The position numbers were made by a program, and so were the translations under genes. DNA of 13,814 nt, taken from CAZIDL01 sp964537825. GTDB taxonomy: Bacteria; Bacteroidota; Bacteroidia; Flavobacteriales_D; CAYVSK01. The notes beneath the pieces were generated by a model, which was not told the origin of the DNA, did not search any database, and saw only the letters and a program-made list of their open reading frames with translations. Every line of letters begins with the position of its first letter. Within the stretch, counting starts at the first letter, position 1. The DNA lies in NCBI GenBank assembly GCA_964537825.1, contig CAZIDL010000063.1, positions 1 through 13,814 of the forward strand, given 5' to 3'. Shown one piece after another: positions 13,631 to 13,814 of the stretch.

Positions 13631-13730
13631 NNNNNNNNNNNNNNNNNNNNNNNNNNNNNNNNNNNNNNNNNNNNNNNNNNNNNNNNNNNNNNNNNNNNNN
13701 NNNNNNNNNNNNNNNNNNNNNNNNNNNNNN
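13631..13730. other. Assembly gap of 100 N
   Basis: Exactly 100 N lie inside the repeat array, the usual placeholder for a gap of unknown size. In unit 1 the sequences on the two sides of the gap are separated by 33 nt (13515-13547), so the real missing length should be 33 + 116n nt. Confidence 0.97.
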
Positions 13731-13759
13731 CACCCATTCGGGCATCACGCAAGTAATCC
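13731..13759. repeat. 116-bp direct repeat, 3' end of a unit after the gap
   Basis: These 29 bp are identical to the last 29 bp of unit 1 (13548-13576). They may belong to unit 2 or to a later unit, depending on the true gap size. Confidence 0.88.
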
Positions 13760-13814
13760 CGACCGAAAGCGAAGCTTTCAGGGAGCTGCGACGTTCAAAA
13801 AACACAAGGCTCGC
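13760..13814. repeat. Divergent last repeat unit, cut by window edge
   Basis: The first 26 bp (CGACCGAAAG through CAGGGAG) match the other units. After that the sequence differs but keeps the same plan: a short GC stretch, an A-run and CACAAGGCTCGC in place of ACAAGGACGAGC. It could be a variant unit or the boundary of the array. Confidence 0.75.

Noticed and set aside
13189..13752. 187-codon minus-strand open frame spanning the repeat array, gap and antisense of tRNA-Ser
   Set aside because: It runs through N residues, the repeat units and the reverse complement of the tRNA (giving the typical AGFEPAVP antisense-tRNA translation). There is no family resemblance and it overlaps the 7TM-HD gene.
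13461..13814. CRISPR array
   Set aside because: The whole 116-bp unit repeats without unique spacers between short repeats, and there are no cas genes.

Overview
The window looks like a piece of a draft genome (it contains a 100-N assembly gap) from a member of the Bacteroidota, probably near the Flavobacteriales, with roughly balanced GC. The evidence is a carbamoyl-phosphate synthase large subunit that stops before the allosteric domain, a DUF4834-type small membrane protein, a lipoprotein with a WCG motif of a kind I recall from Flavobacteriia, almost no Shine-Dalgarno sequences, and promoter-like TAnnTTCG octamers close to the Bacteroidota -7 consensus TAnnTTTG. The species cannot be named from this sequence.

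Layout, left to right. (1) Position 1-887, + strand: the C-terminal three quarters of a LegC-like sugar aminotransferase cut by the window edge. (2) Position 903-6227, - strand: a tight four-gene run read from right to left, carB, a DUF4834-like small membrane protein, a NodB-like polysaccharide deacetylase-like protein and a formyltransferase-like protein with an unrecognised N-terminal region. (3) Position 6285-9766, + strand: an alpha/beta hydrolase, a NarL-type sensor histidine kinase with a degenerate ATP-binding region, a WCG lipoprotein, and a DinB-fold protein with an apparent lipoprotein signal. (4) Position 9779-10960, - strand: an acetyl-CoA acetyltransferase with the full Cys/His/Cys catalytic set. 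(5) Position 11073-13253, + strand: a 7TM-HD (PgpH-type) cyclic-di-AMP phosphodiesterase. (6) Position 13323-13415: tRNA-Ser(GCU), followed by a strong terminator. (7) Position 13461-13814: a 116-bp structured direct repeat that breaks the assembly.

Most genes are core metabolism or signalling, with no phage, transposase, CRISPR or recognisable defence genes. The most interesting structure is non-coding. The octamer TAnnTTCG lies upstream of six transcription units, three of them followed at once by a perfect hairpin near the predicted +1. The 116-bp repeat after the tRNA carries an inverted 14-nt copy of the tRNA 3' trailer and a terminator-like hairpin with a T-tract on the minus strand. 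The hexamer GGATCC is also strongly over-represented across the whole window.
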